Shown one piece after another: positions 34,389-42,019 of a DNA stretch of 42,968 bases (positions are counted from its first letter, which is position 1; each line of letters starts with the position of its first letter). The translations under genes were made by a program, and so were the position numbers. Where the stretch lies: IMG/VR virus record IMGVR_UViG_3300042946_000297, positions 1-42,968 of that record; one strand, 5' to 3'. Origin of the DNA: a virus. Under the pieces are notes generated by a model, which saw only the letters and a program-made list of their open reading frames with translations, was not told the origin of the DNA and ran no database searches.

Positions 34389-34761
34389 CTTGTTCTCTTT
34401 TATTTATATAATCTCTGTATTGGCGAATTATTCTTATTTCGTAAGGGACTCTTAACAAAGCCAATTTAATATTTGCCAAATGATTAAGATACCCTTTCAA
34501 ACCATCTTTTGACAAAGGTATTGATTTTTCTCGACATAACATAATATAACCTAACTTTTCACTCTCAATATAGAGAAATTTTCGTCTTTCGATTAAATCC
34601 CATAACATCTCCGGGGTTAAAAGTTTTAGTTTTTCTAATGTAAGTATTGTTTTGTACGTATCATCATTTAATTTAACGATATTTTTCCTTTTACCTTTAG
34701 CACGTTTATAACTCAATTTTTTTAATGAGTCAAAGTTTCTTGTTTTGATAACACCTTCCAT
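34366..34761 (-). CDS. Unknown basic protein, 131 aa
   Basis: Lys-rich N-terminus (LSYKRAKGKRKNIVKLNDDT), helical remainder (LEKLKLLTPEMLWDLIERRK). The basic head suggests nucleic-acid binding. It overlaps the HAD gene by 23 bases and starts at a TAATG junction. Confidence 0.65.
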   Translation of the reverse strand: MEGVIKTRNFDSLKKLSYKRAKGKRKNIVKLNDDTYKTILTLEKLKLLTPEMLWDLIERRKFLYIESEKLGYIMLCREKSIPLSKDGLKGYLNHLANIKLALLRVPYEIRIIRQYRDYINKREQDESNIPR

Positions 34762-35051
34762 TATTCTTTATAATTATATTTACTTATTTCGTCCCAAATT
34801 TCCTGTGATGTAGATACTTCACCCATTTCCATAGTAAAACTCTTTAAACCTCTTCTATAATCATTACTAAACCATTTACCCTCACCATTTAATCTGACAT
34901 AGGTTCTGAAACCATTTAAGTTCCAATGTGGTTTAATTTCACTATTTGGGTCATGAGCACAATCACCATACCAAACATCAATACATCCTTCCACACAAGG
35001 TATTCGTGAGAATTTAACCCACCCTTCTTGTATTATTTCAGGTGTTTTCAT
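34761..35051 (-). CDS. Unknown protein, 96 aa
   Basis: A Trp-rich soluble protein (IIQEGWVKFSRIPCVEGCID, then VWYGDCAHDPN) with three Cys and a His that could bind metal. TAATG couplings at both ends. No family recognised. Confidence 0.65.
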   Translation of the reverse strand: MKTPEIIQEGWVKFSRIPCVEGCIDVWYGDCAHDPNSEIKPHWNLNGFRTYVRLNGEGKWFSNDYRRGLKSFTMEMGEVSTSQEIWDEISKYNYKE

Positions 35052-35227
35052 TATTGATACATTTCTCTAATTTCATCATGACTTAAACTATCCCAATCAG
35101 TATCATCTTCTTCAGGTTCGTTTGCTTGGATTATGTTTTCTTCTTTTAAGTTGTAAAGAATGTCTCCTATACTATCTTGTGATAAGATGTATTTTCTAAT
35201 TTCTTCAATTGTAAATGTTCTACTCAT
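35051..35227 (-). CDS. Small helical acidic protein, 58 aa
   Basis: Encodes MSRTFTIEEIRKYILSQDSI followed by an acidic stretch and SLSHDEIREMYQ. The stop codon overlaps the next ATG (TAATG). The helical charged sequence suggests a small regulator. Confidence 0.6.
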   Translation of the reverse strand: MSRTFTIEEIRKYILSQDSIGDILYNLKEENIIQANEPEEDDTDWDSLSHDEIREMYQ

Positions 35228-35233
35228 AATTTT

Positions 35234-35578
35234 TTAATATAAATCTTCGGAATATAAGGTTTTACTTGAACCTCTAACTCTATCGTTTATTTGTTCTGCT
35301 TTTTCGGCGATTTCCCATCCTTCGGTTCTATCAACAAATCTGTTTTTATTTGTTAAAAATCCTTGAATAGATTCACCAACTTCTGCGGGTATATCTCTCT
35401 TTCCTGTAATTGCCACCATTTGATAGATACAATTTCCATGTCTCCATCCTGAGATAACTATACCTCGGTCAACATTATATGGACGGAATCCTCTTGGTTC
35501 CAATATTTCAGGTTTAACTAATGTTAAATCTTTATACCATATCGCAGCACATAAAATGTATTCTTCGTTATTTTTCAT
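35234..35578 (-). CDS. Conserved phage protein, 114 aa (YILCAAIWYKD type)
   Basis: The start is ATG 35578 (MKNNEEYILCAAIWYKDLTL). Signatures EYILCAAIWYKD, VISGWRHGNCIYQM and GFLTNKNRFVDRTEGWEIAE are typical of a family found in many phages whose function is unknown. A 13-bp inverted repeat with an in-loop micro-ORF directly precedes the start codon, suggesting translational control. Confidence 0.72.
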   Translation of the reverse strand: MKNNEEYILCAAIWYKDLTLVKPEILEPRGFRPYNVDRGIVISGWRHGNCIYQMVAITGKRDIPAEVGESIQGFLTNKNRFVDRTEGWEIAEKAEQINDRVRGSSKTLYSEDLY

Positions 35579-35634
35579 AATGCTCGTTATTTTAATCAAA
35601 TATTAGTTTTTTGTTCATAATAACGAGCATTTAT
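35579..35634 (-). promoter_or_regulatory. 13-bp inverted repeat with leader peptide before ATG 35578
   Basis: AATGCTCGTTATT pairs with AATAACGAGCATT. The loop holds an 8-codon ORF (MNKKLIFD) and the stem ends at the start codon of the next gene. Confidence 0.5.
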
Positions 35635-35888
35635 ATAAAAACATTCACTTTATACGCTTCATAATCATATAGATTTGCTGAGTAATGTGAATATTTTGGG
35701 TCAACCAAATAATCAATTACCTTATCGGTATTCACATTTCTACTTTTCCATTCGTATTGACCGGATTCATTTAATGTTGGTAAAGTTATCACTTCACATT
35801 TAAGACCTACACCATATTCATATTCATAATGAATATCACCTACTTTAATCTCCTCAACAATTATGTTTCCTTTTGTGTATGTTTTCAT
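35631..35888 (-). CDS. Unknown protein, 85 aa
   Basis: A beta-rich, Tyr-rich protein (MKTYTKGNIIVEEIKVGDIH, YEYEYGVGLKCEVITLPTLN). The start overlaps the upstream stop (ATGA) and its stop overlaps the inverted repeat arm. No family recognised. Confidence 0.6.
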   Translation of the reverse strand: MKTYTKGNIIVEEIKVGDIHYEYEYGVGLKCEVITLPTLNESGQYEWKSRNVNTDKVIDYLVDPKYSHYSANLYDYEAYKVNVFI

Positions 35889-36031
35889 TTTTTTACTTTT
35901 TTTAGGTATCTAGCAAATGCTATTATCTGTTTTTCCGTTAATTGGTAATGAGGTTCCTCCGTGAACCAAAGTGGAGTTCCACAGATGTTATTTTTCCTAC
36001 ACCATTTTTCAAATATTTCCGAATCTGTCAT
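35885..36031 (-). CDS. Small protein, 48 aa
   Basis: Encodes MTDSEIFEKWCRKNNICGTP, then LWFTEEPHYQ and a basic tail ending KKVKK. ATGA overlap with the next gene and a three-base gap to the previous one support it. Confidence 0.55.
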   Translation of the reverse strand: MTDSEIFEKWCRKNNICGTPLWFTEEPHYQLTEKQIIAFARYLKKVKK

Positions 36032-36034
36032 CAC

Positions 36035-36217
36035 TTAATTCTTTACAACTATTATATACAAAGTATTTGTGTCAAAATCAAATTCAACCCAATCAACCAT
36101 ATAACTTTCTTCTTTCCACACAATATGGTCATCTTTTCTTGGTGTCATATTATATGGATTTGGAATATCAAAATATTCACTACCCTCACGACTTATTACC
36201 CTTAATTTTGTTTTCAT
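36035..36217 (-). CDS. Small unknown protein, 60 aa
   Basis: MKTKLRVISREGSEYFDIPN and WVEFDFDTNTLYIIVVKN: short, beta-rich. It lies in the methyltransferase-downstream operon. No family recognised. Confidence 0.6.
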   Translation of the reverse strand: MKTKLRVISREGSEYFDIPNPYNMTPRKDDHIVWKEESYMVDWVEFDFDTNTLYIIVVKN

Positions 36218-36356
36218 ATTCTATACAATGTTTACAATTATTTTTTTCTTTTTCTGATTGGTGGATTATCTTGTTGTTAGTGCAATACCACTTTTTTTCG
36301 TATGGAATAAATTTATTCCATTTATCATAATACCCCGGATTCCACACTTTTTCCAT
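36186..36356 (-). CDS. Small Cys-containing protein, 56 aa
   Basis: MEKVWNPGYYDKWNKFIPYE, KKWYCTNNKI and NNCKHCIEYENK. Three Cys and two His make a small zinc site plausible. It overlaps the next gene by 32 bases and begins six bases after the methyltransferase stop. Confidence 0.55.
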   Translation of the reverse strand: MEKVWNPGYYDKWNKFIPYEKKWYCTNNKIIHQSEKEKNNCKHCIEYENKIKGNKS

Positions 36357-36362
36357 AATTCT

Positions 36363-37127
36363 TTACAAAGATACTAATTTTTTTTGTAACTCAATTCTTT
36401 TTAATGATAATTCATAATAAGTCTCATCATTTTCCATCATAATCCAATTACGGTTAGTGTTGATACAAGCAATTGCCGTTGAACTACTACCAGCCGCATT
36501 ATCTAAAACAATATCACCTTCATTAGTGTATGTCTTAATCAAATACTCCAATAATCCCACCGGTTTTTGTGTCGGATGAATAAAACCACTTGATTTTGTT
36601 TTTTGTTTATCAGAACTGAATATTTGGACACTCCTTGGGTATCTGTCGGTATCACCACCACCTTTAATCACCCTATTCATCTCACCATACAAAGTTGTTT
36701 TATTTTGAACCTCAGGTTTTTTAGTGTAAGAATTCATAGGATTGTGACCCGTAGTTTTTTGGGGATTATAAGTCGGGGGGTTTTTATAAAATACTAAAAT
36801 ATTTTCGTGAGCCTTCATCGGCATTTTTTTAGCATTTAGAAAACCGGTTGCCTGTGTCTTCTCCCAAATCCATTCATACTTTAACCATTCTAAATTAGAG
36901 TATCCCAAAACTTTGTCAAATGGTGTTTGACCAAATAACAATATAACACCATTATCCTTAATAATTCTCTTGTATTGTTCCCATAATTTATCTAATGGGA
37001 TAATTACATCCCATTTACATTTTGTGGTACCATACGGGAGGTCACACAATACCATATCAATAGATTTGTCAGGAATTTCTATCATTAATTCCAAGCAATC
37101 ACCTAAATAAATGTTATTTAATTCCAT
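36363..37127 (-). CDS. DNA methyltransferase (DLPYG type, beta-class order)
   Basis: A 254-aa SAM-dependent amino-methyltransferase. DLPYG (29-33) is catalytic motif IV; HPTQKP (184-189) and VLDNAAGSSSTAIA (207-220, motif I, SAM binding) follow. Motif IV before motif I indicates the beta class (N4-cytosine or N6-adenine). DNAAGSSS replaces the more usual DPFxGxGT, a common variant in phage enzymes. There is no adjacent restriction gene, so it is probably an orphan protecting phage DNA. Confidence 0.88.
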   Translation of the reverse strand: MELNNIYLGDCLELMIEIPDKSIDMVLCDLPYGTTKCKWDVIIPLDKLWEQYKRIIKDNGVILLFGQTPFDKVLGYSNLEWLKYEWIWEKTQATGFLNAKKMPMKAHENILVFYKNPPTYNPQKTTGHNPMNSYTKKPEVQNKTTLYGEMNRVIKGGGDTDRYPRSVQIFSSDKQKTKSSGFIHPTQKPVGLLEYLIKTYTNEGDIVLDNAAGSSSTAIACINTNRNWIMMENDETYYELSLKRIELQKKLVSL

Positions 37128-37139
37128 TTTTTTTTAATA

Positions 37140-37292
37140 TTATTTTTTCTTTTGAACTTTTGGTGTTAATTCACTTAATAATTTACCACATTTGGTACAT
37201 TTTGGGTCTTTATCGGTATCCCAAACTTCATCCATTTTGAATGAATGATTACATTTAATGTTTGAGAATTTTTTAAAAATTTTATTTATCAT
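37140..37292 (-). CDS. Small zinc-ribbon-like protein, 50 aa
   Basis: MINKIFKKFSNIKCNHSFKM followed by DPKCTKCGKLL gives a C-x-H...C-x-x-C set typical of a small zinc ribbon. Its ATG overlaps the HAD gene stop (TAATG). Confidence 0.6.
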   Translation of the reverse strand: MINKIFKKFSNIKCNHSFKMDEVWDTDKDPKCTKCGKLLSELTPKVQKKK

Positions 37293-37792
37293 TATCCGTT
37301 TAATATTCTAATTGCTCTGTTAGCACATTCATTTGTTAACCCATATCCAATATCCAACGCATCCGGATGGTTTATGTTATTTCCCGTTCTCACAAAATTA
37401 TTTCTTTGATGAGGTAAGAAGTCGTTATCATCATCAAAAATAACATATCTCTCAACTTCAGGGTGTTCGTCCAACCAATATTCAACTTCGTGACCTCTTT
37501 CAATTTGGTCCAACCACTCAAATGAACCTTCGTTGAATAGGTCATTACAATCCGGTGTAATATCAATCACCTCACCAGGTAAGTTTCTCTTTTCCCACAT
37601 TTCTTTCATTCTTTCTAATCCGGCGTATCTCCAAGTTGAGGATATTACAATCTTGGCTCCGGTTTGTTCAATAACACGTCTCAGGTTATCAACAAATTGT
37701 GGCATAAACTGACTCCCGAACTCATCGTGGTCGTGGGAGTACACATTAAGTACCCCATCTATGTCCAAAAATATAATCTTAATCTTTTTCAT
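37292..37792 (-). CDS. HAD-superfamily phosphatase, second copy
   Basis: A 166-aa HAD protein with DIDGVLN (10-16), VISSTWR (49-55) and IFDDDNDF (118-125). It shares the S-S-x-W-R signature and layout with the HAD at 33819-34388 but is only distantly similar, so the phage has two separate enzymes of this type. Likely a nucleotide or RNA-end phosphatase. It overlaps the 75-aa gene by 14 bases. Confidence 0.82.
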   Translation of the reverse strand: MKKIKIIFLDIDGVLNVYSHDHDEFGSQFMPQFVDNLRRVIEQTGAKIVISSTWRYAGLERMKEMWEKRNLPGEVIDITPDCNDLFNEGSFEWLDQIERGHEVEYWLDEHPEVERYVIFDDDNDFLPHQRNNFVRTGNNINHPDALDIGYGLTNECANRAIRILNG

Positions 37793-38006
37793 CTTTTTTC
37801 TTTTTTAACATCATATCATCCACATCACCAAACTTACTTAAAAATTCTTGAGTAAAACATTTAGGGTCTGGTATTAAATCCAACCTTGATGCTGCTTTTG
37901 CGGTGTAATCTCGTTGTGTTGTTACCACAAACTCTTCAGTATTGTAAAACTTAAACCATTGAGGTTCTTTTACTTTTGCCGGTATGTAATTGTAAATTAT
38001 GTTCAC
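37779..38006 (-). CDS. Unknown protein, 75 aa
   Basis: MNIIYNYIPAKVKEPQWFKF, then VVTTQRDYTAKAASRLDL and an acidic/Lys tail. A soluble small protein between a 215-aa unknown and the HAD gene. No family recognised. Confidence 0.6.
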   Translation of the reverse strand: MNIIYNYIPAKVKEPQWFKFYNTEEFVVTTQRDYTAKAASRLDLIPDPKCFTQEFLSKFGDVDDMMLKKKKDEKD

Positions 38007-38007
38007 A

Positions 38008-38655
38008 CTATTCTTTATTTAATTGTTCAATAATATATTGAATACCTTTTTCCGTTAATTTATAACCATCCGGAAATTCTCCGTGACCATTACTTGTCAT
38101 TTGTAAATGGGCGGGATTAACTAAACTTAAACCTTGTAAAACTTTGTATTGTTGAATAACTTTTTTAATGCCCTCTATTTTCTCGTCATTGAAAATATCT
38201 TCAGGTTTAATCTCACTGGATTCATTGTATTTTTTATTTAATGTTTTTTTGAAACTATCTAATGCAGAGTCAAAGTTATCATTATACAAACCCAATTCTT
38301 CGTCACCCTTCATTATATCGACGATGTGTTGTTTTTGTTCTTCTTTATCTTCAATCTCCTCATCATAAGTTAGTTCCGCATACCACACACACCCTGAATG
38401 ATTTTGACCTAAATTATTTGGGTCAACTTCTCTACCCATAGGATTAATTAACACTTCCTTAAAATCTACACGAGTATCCTTATCAACGTATAAAAAACAA
38501 TTCATATACTCCTGATTTTTTGGGAGTAAAGGTAATGTTTTTCTCTTCATACTTCTAGTGTATCCACCTAACACACCTTTTTTACCTCCTTTGGTAATCC
38601 ATTCAGAGTATTCAACAACCCATTTATCATCTATTTTATTTAACTTACCTTTCAT
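38008..38655 (-). CDS. Unknown protein, 215 aa
   Basis: The N-terminal beta-rich part (MKGKLNKIDDKWVVEYSEWI; RKTLPLLPKNQEYMNCFLYV) resembles conserved T4-like phage proteins of Bacteroidota seen by memory, of unknown function. The C-terminal part is helical and charged. It heads the operon that includes a HAD phosphatase and the methyltransferase and has a TATATTTG promoter. Confidence 0.6.
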   Translation of the reverse strand: MKGKLNKIDDKWVVEYSEWITKGGKKGVLGGYTRSMKRKTLPLLPKNQEYMNCFLYVDKDTRVDFKEVLINPMGREVDPNNLGQNHSGCVWYAELTYDEEIEDKEEQKQHIVDIMKGDEELGLYNDNFDSALDSFKKTLNKKYNESSEIKPEDIFNDEKIEGIKKVIQQYKVLQGLSLVNPAHLQMTSNGHGEFPDGYKLTEKGIQYIIEQLNKE

Positions 38656-38675
38656 CTAATTTATTTTTTCCTCAG

Positions 38676-38683
38676 CAAATATA
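38676..38683 (-). promoter_or_regulatory. -7 promoter element (TATATTTG)
   Basis: TATATTTG on the minus strand lies 20 bases before ATG 38655. Confidence 0.6.
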
Positions 38684-38782
38684 ATAAAAAGAAATGAATA
38701 ATTATGAGTTTTAATTATTTTTTTTTTTATGTTTTGTAGTTGTATTGTGAGTTCAAACCTGACTACATTGATATGAAACATA

Positions 38783-38807
38783 AAAAAAACCCATCAAATG
38801 ATGGGTT
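38783..38807 (-). terminator. Terminator of the tmRNA gene
   Basis: AACCCATC-ATTT-GATGGGTT followed by T residues on the minus strand, a few bases after the tmRNA 3' end. Confidence 0.75.
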
Positions 38808-38812
38808 CTCAG

Positions 38813-39201
38813 TGGAAGTGCGGAGACTCGAACTCCGGTGTTACTTGTATTACCTATTAAGGTCTACACGTTTATTCAATTTTTCGAAACTGACAAAATT
38901 CACAATTCCCTTATTTTTTAAGTGGTTCGGTTTACTGAGAACTAATCCTCCACTTGTACCTTTTCGGATAGGTACCACACCTTTGTAAAGACTTCTGTTG
39001 CAAGGTTATATGTCCATCGACCCCGTGTTGTGTTTCCGATTAGGCTACAGCAACTTCCTCAGTGCGGATAAATCCAACAACTGAAAGTTTGTCTAAAACG
39101 TTTCCGTCTAAAAGTTTGTCATCCATAGATTTAAGTGATAGGAAACTTCTCACTACGTGCCCCGAATAACTATTACGAATAGTCAATTCCATGTCACTCC
39201 C
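38813..39201 (-). ncRNA. ssrA: tmRNA (SsrA)
   Basis: The RNA reads from 39201 to 38813. The 5' acceptor arm GGGAGTG pairs with 3' CACTTCC, with discriminator A. The 5' GGAATTGAC matches the conserved tmRNA GGATTCGAC block. The 3' T-arm is CGGAG-TTCGAGT-CTCCG. The internal tag frame ends TEEVAVA-stop (stop at 39040-39042). A pseudoknot is visible downstream: GTACC/GGTAC crossing ATCC/GGAT (38944-38981). Length 389 nt is typical. CCA is not encoded. It has its own promoter and terminator. tmRNA frees stalled ribosomes and tags the nascent peptide. Confidence 0.88.
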
Positions 39202-39215
39202 TTATTATTATGGTA

Positions 39216-39223
39216 CAAAGATA
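39216..39223 (-). promoter_or_regulatory. -7 promoter element (TATCTTTG) of the tmRNA
   Basis: TATCTTTG on the minus strand lies 14 bases before the tmRNA 5' G. Confidence 0.65.
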
Positions 39224-39255
39224 AACATAAATATTGAAATTCCAAACAAAAAAAG

Positions 39256-39262
39256 TATTTAT
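39256..39262 (+). promoter_or_regulatory. Late-type motif (TATTTAT)
   Basis: GTATTTATTATAAAAA lies 16 bases before ATG 39279. Confidence 0.5.
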
Positions 39263-39278
39263 TATAAAAATAGTTAAA

Positions 39279-40415
39279 ATGAAAGTTATAAAACTAACAG
39301 AATCAGACCTTAAACATATTATTAGAAGAGTTATTCAAACTGAGCAAGAGGATGAAACTCAACAAGAAGACACCAATACTTTAATGGCGTTACGCGATTT
39401 TGTTAGAGGTAAAATAACAAAAGATGATTTATATGATATTGATGATACTATTGAAGATATTAGTGTAAGAAATCCTTTGGGTCAAACTATTTTAACAATT
39501 AAATTTGACGATTCCGATGAGGTTGGTGATATGTTAGGTTTAGCAGATGATGATTTATGGTTTTATAAAATTCTTTTTTCTTATGATGGATATGATTTTA
39601 TGGATTCATATCAGGTAAAAGATGATTTTTTACAGGGATATGGTGTTTGGGATGATATTAATGACGAAAATAGAGAAAAACTAAAAGAAATTGGGGAAGT
39701 CGTAGTCCCTGATAAACCATTTCAATTGGATTCCGACGAATATAGAATACAACTTAATGAGTTATTGTTGGAACTATTCAATAGTGAGATGGATTGGATT
39801 TTAGGTGATTATCAGACCGAAAAGGATTATGAAATGAACAAAACAGCAAAAGAACATATTACAAAAGAATTTAATGATGTTTTGGAATCCTTTGGGATTG
39901 AAATTGTTGATGATTATGATATGGATGAATTTGAAATAAGTATTGCTGATTTATATTCAAATGCGTTACAATCCAATCTTTTTAATGAAAATGCTAAAGA
40001 AATGTTAGCGAATCTTATTAAGAAACGTTCACCGGACATGGGTGGCTGGTATGAAAATCATTATGAATATCTAGACATGGATAATTTTGATTCAAAATCT
40101 TATAATCAAACCGTAGAAAGACAATTAGATAAAATAATTGAAAAATTGGGTGAAGGAAGTGTTACTGATGTCAACAAATATATTGATTTAAGAAATACTA
40201 TACTTAAAAGATATAAACAGGGTGTATGGTATAATTTACCGAGAGACCCTGAAACAAAGTTCAGAGTTTATTCTTTTGACTCTGAAGAATTAAAAGTTAT
40301 TGTTCAAGTTATACCTAACGGTAAGACTCCTATAAAAACAATAAAATTAAGTGAAGAAAATTTTAACAATTTTTTACATCAAAATTCTCTTTTTGACTTT
40401 GAAGATACGTATTAA
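39279..40415 (+). CDS. Late protein, 378 aa, KLTESDL-type N-terminal module
   Basis: The start is ATG 39279 (MKVIKLTESDLKHIIRRVIQ). This N-terminus matches, by memory, a module seen at the front of many unrelated proteins of large phages, with an L-T-E site. The body is acidic, with repeated [YF]D-rich segments and long helices. The upstream in-frame extension overlaps the late motif and is rejected. Probably virion-associated; function unknown. Confidence 0.65.
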   Translation: MKVIKLTESDLKHIIRRVIQTEQEDETQQEDTNTLMALRDFVRGKITKDDLYDIDDTIEDISVRNPLGQTILTIKFDDSDEVGDMLGLADDDLWFYKILFSYDGYDFMDSYQVKDDFLQGYGVWDDINDENREKLKEIGEVVVPDKPFQLDSDEYRIQLNELLLELFNSEMDWILGDYQTEKDYEMNKTAKEHITKEFNDVLESFGIEIVDDYDMDEFEISIADLYSNALQSNLFNENAKEMLANLIKKRSPDMGGWYENHYEYLDMDNFDSKSYNQTVERQLDKIIEKLGEGSVTDVNKYIDLRNTILKRYKQGVWYNLPRDPETKFRVYSFDSEELKVIVQVIPNGKTPIKTIKLSEENFNNFLHQNSLFDFEDTY

Positions 40416-40420
40416 TTTAT

Positions 40421-40428
40421 TATCTTTG
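40421..40428 (+). promoter_or_regulatory. -7 promoter element (TATCTTTG), leaderless geometry
   Basis: TATCTTTG, TCCC, ATG 40433. Confidence 0.6.
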
Positions 40429-40432
40429 TCCC

Positions 40433-41275
40433 ATGACAAACGATATATTATTACTTAAAGAAGTTCTGAGTGTTCCAACGGTGACTTATCAAGAAGACCT
40501 TATGGTTGAATTTTTGAAAAACTGGTTGACGGAAAACAATATTGAACATTATGTTGATGAACATAAGAATGTTTATGCGACCAAACAAGAATTTGAAACA
40601 CTTCCGGAAGATTTTTATTTTCCTTGTGTTATTGCTCACACGGATACCGTTCATAGATTAGATACAATTATAGTTCATGATGAACAACTCCCGAATGCTC
40701 AAGGTCAAATAAAAGATGCGTTAAAGGCTTATAATTTGGAAGGAAGACCAACAGGTATCGGTGGTGATGACAAATGTGGTGTATTTGCTTGTTTGAAATT
40801 ACTTCAAGAATTACCAAATCTTAAAGCAGCATTTTTCGTGTCGGAAGAAACCGGATGTCATGGTTCCAAGAAAGCAGACCCTGAATTTTTCACAAATGTT
40901 GGTTATGGTATCCAATTTGACGCCCCAGAGAACTGGATGATAACAGAAAAATGTTATAGTCAAGATTTATTCGATAGAGATTCCGAGTTCTTTACGGTTT
41001 GTGACCAAGTGTTAACTGAAGGGATGGACATTGGTAGTATGAAATATATGGTTCACCCATATACCGATGTTTATGCGTTGAGAAGTAAATTTAGTTTTTC
41101 TTGTATCAATTTCTCAATTGGGTATTACAACTATCACACACCAAATGAATATGTCGTAATTGAAGATGTTTTCAAAGGAATTGAGATGGGAAAACAAATG
41201 ATTGAAAAACTTGGATATAAATTACACTTCAAAGAAGTAGTTGAGATTCCAAGATATAATCACAGATTTTTTTAA
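40433..41275 (+). CDS. M20-type metallopeptidase (PepT-like)
   Basis: A 280-aa zinc peptidase. AHTDTVH (68-74) supplies His69 and Asp71, GIGGDDKCG (108-116) the bridging Asp, SEETGCHG (137-144) the catalytic Glu and metal Glu, FDAPE (162-166) an Asp and YHTPNEY (234-240) the final His. This is the full M20 metal set in a shortened protein without an obvious dimerisation domain. It would trim peptides to amino acids. A leaderless host-type promoter precedes it and a terminator follows. Confidence 0.85.
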   Translation: MTNDILLLKEVLSVPTVTYQEDLMVEFLKNWLTENNIEHYVDEHKNVYATKQEFETLPEDFYFPCVIAHTDTVHRLDTIIVHDEQLPNAQGQIKDALKAYNLEGRPTGIGGDDKCGVFACLKLLQELPNLKAAFFVSEETGCHGSKKADPEFFTNVGYGIQFDAPENWMITEKCYSQDLFDRDSEFFTVCDQVLTEGMDIGSMKYMVHPYTDVYALRSKFSFSCINFSIGYYNYHTPNEYVVIEDVFKGIEMGKQMIEKLGYKLHFKEVVEIPRYNHRFF

Positions 41276-41280
41276 AACAG

Positions 41281-41308
41281 AAAAGAGACCATTTGGTCTC
41301 TTTTTTGT
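41281..41308 (+). terminator. Rho-independent terminator
   Basis: AAAGAGACC-ATTT-GGTCTCTTT with a T-run, just after the peptidase stop. Confidence 0.78.
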
Positions 41309-41315
41309 TTTGTGG

Positions 41316-41322
41316 TATTTAT
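41316..41322 (+). promoter_or_regulatory. Late-type motif (TATTTAT), leaderless geometry
   Basis: TATTTAT, ATTT, ATG 41327. Confidence 0.55.
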
Positions 41323-41326
41323 ATTT

Positions 41327-41989
41327 ATGGAACACATTATAAAAAAAATATTAAGAGAACAAATCCAAGAAATCGAAAAACAATCAAATTTTTCAAGATT
41401 GTTAGATAAATTCAAAGAAACGTTTCCCGAAGAATTAAAACCAAAGTTTGAAACCATTAAAAACTACGTTGAAAGTTATATTAAAGACCACGGATTTAAT
41501 GTAAAATTTTTGAATTCTTGTTCTACAGGTTTTGCGGGTGTAAGGACAAAAAATCAAATTATAATTTGTTCACCAAACAATATGACCACTTTTGGGGATT
41601 TTTTATATACTATTTTTCACGAAATTAGACATGAAGAACAAATGGGTAAGATGAAATTGTTGAACCCACTAACTGATTTTGATTTGGAGGATTTTGAAAG
41701 TTTATATAAACACTATTGGGATATGGAAATGGATGCCGATAAATTTGGTAAAGAAATGGTTGCCAAACTAGTTGTTAAATTAAACATTCCAATTGAAATT
41801 GCCAAACCATTATTTTCATTATCACCATACATCCAACAATATCCGTTCTTAAGTAAACAAATAGAACAATCAGTTAGAATGTTAGTGACTCAAATAAAAC
41901 AGATGAAAGCGTCAGGAGAAGAATACGAAGACATTCAAGACCATCCGATTGTGAAAAGACATTTGGATAAACTTGAGGAGTTTATATAA
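41327..41989 (+). CDS. HEXXH zinc metalloprotease with N-terminal targeting-like helix
   Basis: A 220-aa protein from ATG 41327 (MEHIIKKILREQIQEIEKQS). TIFHEIRHEEQ gives H98-E-I-R-H102. WDMEMDADKFG around Glu134 matches the gluzincin third ligand (E-x-x-x-D). The N-terminal amphipathic helix resembles other late proteins. The late motif lies four bases before the ATG. The enzyme may act in the head or be injected; the substrate is unknown. Confidence 0.78.
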   Translation: MEHIIKKILREQIQEIEKQSNFSRLLDKFKETFPEELKPKFETIKNYVESYIKDHGFNVKFLNSCSTGFAGVRTKNQIIICSPNNMTTFGDFLYTIFHEIRHEEQMGKMKLLNPLTDFDLEDFESLYKHYWDMEMDADKFGKEMVAKLVVKLNIPIEIAKPLFSLSPYIQQYPFLSKQIEQSVRMLVTQIKQMKASGEEYEDIQDHPIVKRHLDKLEEFI

Positions 41990-42016
41990 AAAAAGAGGAC
42001 ATTTAGTCCTCTTTTT
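41986..42016. terminator. Bidirectional terminator
   Basis: AAAGAGGAC-ATTTA-GTCCTCTTT with T-runs on both strands, between the metalloprotease and the convergent Clp gene. Confidence 0.8.
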
Positions 42017-42019
42017 TTT

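Noticed and set aside
39001-39060. Alternative tmRNA tag frame ending at a TAG one frame away
   Set aside because: It ends KLL, unlike known degradation tags, whereas the VAVA frame ends in small non-polar residues followed by TAA.
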